Positions 62,604-64,000 of a stretch of DNA of 64,000 nucleotides are shown here, in pieces; position 1 is the stretch's first letter, and each line of letters starts with the position of its first letter. Position numbers and translations under genes: made by a program. Below the pieces are notes generated by a model. The model ran no database searches. It was given only the letters and a program-made list of their open reading frames with translations, and was not told the DNA's origin. The stretch is from Gordius sp. MW1 (taxonomy: Eukaryota; Nematomorpha; Gordioida; Gordea; Gordiidae), in assembly GCA_964036665.1 (NCBI GenBank), contig OZ038529.1, positions 15,694,060-15,758,059 on the forward strand. The letters run 5' to 3'.

Positions 62604-64000
62604 CCGATGAAAGTTGTCGTTTTCAGACGTGGTTTCTATGATCCCAAGTAAAAATTTATCAGAATCAGAAAAATATTACTTTAAAATCATGATCGCATAG
62701 TGCATTTTTGAAAAATTAAGCACTCACGTCGATACAACAAACTAATCGCAACAATAAAACGTTGTCTTTTATCAAAATGATAGTTCTCGCAGCTTAAAAC
62801 CTCTTTTCGGATGTCAATGAGGATAATAGGATTCTCAAATTGGCTTACTTTTATATATATTTTCATGCTCTTTCACATAGAATTGAAAATAATAAATATT
62901 TTTACCTCAACATTTTTCACATATTTTTCTTTGAACCGTATTCATCCGATGAAAGTTGTCGTTTTCAGACGTGGTTTCTATGATCCCAAGTAAAAATTTA
63001 TCAGAATCAGAAAAATATTACTTTGAAATCAGGAACGCATAGTGCATTTTTGAAATATTAAGCACTCACGTTGCGATACAACAAACTAATCGCAACAATA
63101 AAACGTTGTCTTTTGTCAAAATGATAGTTCTCGCAGCTTAAAACCTCTTTTCGGAAGTCAATCGAGGATAATAGGATTCTCAAATTGGCTTACTTTTATA
63201 TATATTTTCATGCTCTTTCACATAGAATTGAAAAAAATAAATATTTTTGCCTCAAAATTTTTCACATATTTTTCTTTGAACCGTATTCATCCGATGAAAG
63301 TTGTCGTTTTCAGACGTGGTTTCTATGATCCCAAGTAAAAATTTATCAGAATCAGAAAAATATTACTTTGAAATCATGAACGCATAGTGCATTTTTGAAA
63401 TATTAAGCACTCACGTTGCGATACAACAAACTAATCGCAATAATAAAACGTTGTCTTTTGTCAAAATGATAGTTCTCGCAGCTTAAAACCTCTTTTCGGA
63501 AGTCAATCGAGGATAATAGGATTCTCAAATTGGCTTACTTTTATATATTTTTTCATGCTCTTTCACATAGAATTGATAAAAATAAATATTTTTACCTCAA
63601 AATTTTTCACATATTTTTCTTTGAACCGTATTCATCCGATGAAAGTTGTCGTTTTCAGACGTGGTTTCTATGATCCCAAGTAAAAATTTATCAGAATCTG
63701 AAAACTATTACCTTGAAATCATGATCGCATAGAGCCATTTTCAAAAATTAAGCATCACGTTGCGATACAACAAACTAATCGCAACAATAAAACGTTGTCT
63801 TTTGTCAAAATGATAGTTCTCGCAGCTTAAAACCTCTTTTCGGAAGTCAATCGAGGATAATAGGATTCTCAAATTGGCTTACTTTTATATATTTTTTCAT
63901 GCTCCTTCACATAGAATCAAAAAAAAAATATTTTTACTCAAAATTTTTCACATATTTTTCTTTGAACCGTATTCACCCAATGAAAGTTGTCGTTTTCAGA
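62604..64000 (+). repeat. Eight-monomer higher-order unit (2,751 bp), copy 2, cut by window end
   Basis: The first 1.4 kb of a second copy of the preceding unit. Only two differences were noticed: one T/C change before ATGCTCC, and one fewer A in the poly(A) tract near 63,920. Copy 2 therefore appears very young. Whether the unit is completed or repeated further lies outside the window. Confidence 0.88.

Larger units (their letters stand above)
23742..64000 (+). repeat. Satellite array, right segment (~344-bp monomer)
   Basis: The same satellite resumes in the same orientation immediately after the transposon and in the same monomer phase, once the 8-bp target duplication is allowed for. It continues to the window edge, about 117 monomers by spacing. 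TCTGGCAG monomers are absent here. From about 30,540 rightwards a variant with TGAACGCATAGTGC and TTTTTGAAATATTAAGC becomes common. A 2-bp deletion variant (CACGTCGATAC for CACGTTGCGATAC) recurs from about 27,500 onward. Higher-order duplications are annotated separately. No coding sequence, RNA gene or second mobile element was recognised in these 40 kb. Confidence 0.98.

Noticed and set aside
1..64000. CRISPR array
   Set aside because: The period is about 344 bp and the whole unit is repeated; there are no short repeats with unique spacers.

Overview
The whole window is repetitive, apparently non-coding eukaryotic DNA. It is one very long tandem satellite array with an AT-rich monomer of about 344 bp, interrupted once by a 1,148-bp DNA transposon. 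I estimate roughly 66 monomers left of the transposon and roughly 117 right of it; both counts come from spacing, not full enumeration. The array runs off both ends of the window. No protein-coding gene, rRNA, tRNA or CRISPR array is supported. The open frames of 60-107 codons are the same few monomer frames repeated, and substitutions and small indels break them freely. The dinucleosome-sized monomer, the nested higher-order repeats and the hAT-type element suggest pericentromeric, centromeric or other heterochromatin of an AT-rich animal genome, possibly an arthropod. The sequence does not allow a species call.

Each monomer starts, in the register used here, at TTGTCTTTTGTCAAAATGA. It contains a GGAAGTCAATCGAGGATAAT segment, a central block of A/T tracts, a TTTTCAGACGTGG segment, and near its end an 8-bp inverted repeat (GTTGCGAT, 11-nt spacer, ATCGCAAC). 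Diagnostic variants divide the array into zones. At 1-19,100 monomers with TCTGGCAG or a CATGATAAAAAG variant are mixed with standard ones. At 19,100-30,340 the array is built from 8-monomer units of about 2.73-2.74 kb. At 29,390-40,950 a block of about 5.07 kb is present twice, 6,496 bp apart. At 41,515-49,430 a 5-monomer unit (about 1,718 bp) is nested in a larger block repeated at 4,451 bp. At 53,050-57,813 there is a clean two-copy tandem duplication of a 7-monomer, 2,382-bp unit. At 59,853-64,000 a 2,751-bp 8-monomer unit begins a second copy that is cut off by the window end.

The only foreign sequence is at 22,594-23,741. It has TAGTG/CACTA ends, an exact 8-bp target-site duplication (CTCACGTT), dense CTCGT/ACGAG subterminal repeats that form hairpins, and an AT-rich interior without a credible transposase. 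This fits a non-autonomous hAT-superfamily element. A paralogous satellite unit at 19,857-19,864 keeps the uninterrupted target site, so the insertion came after that unit was duplicated. I found no hidden gene system. The points of interest are the layered record of satellite duplication, the conserved dyad in the monomer, and the unusual subterminal architecture of the transposon.
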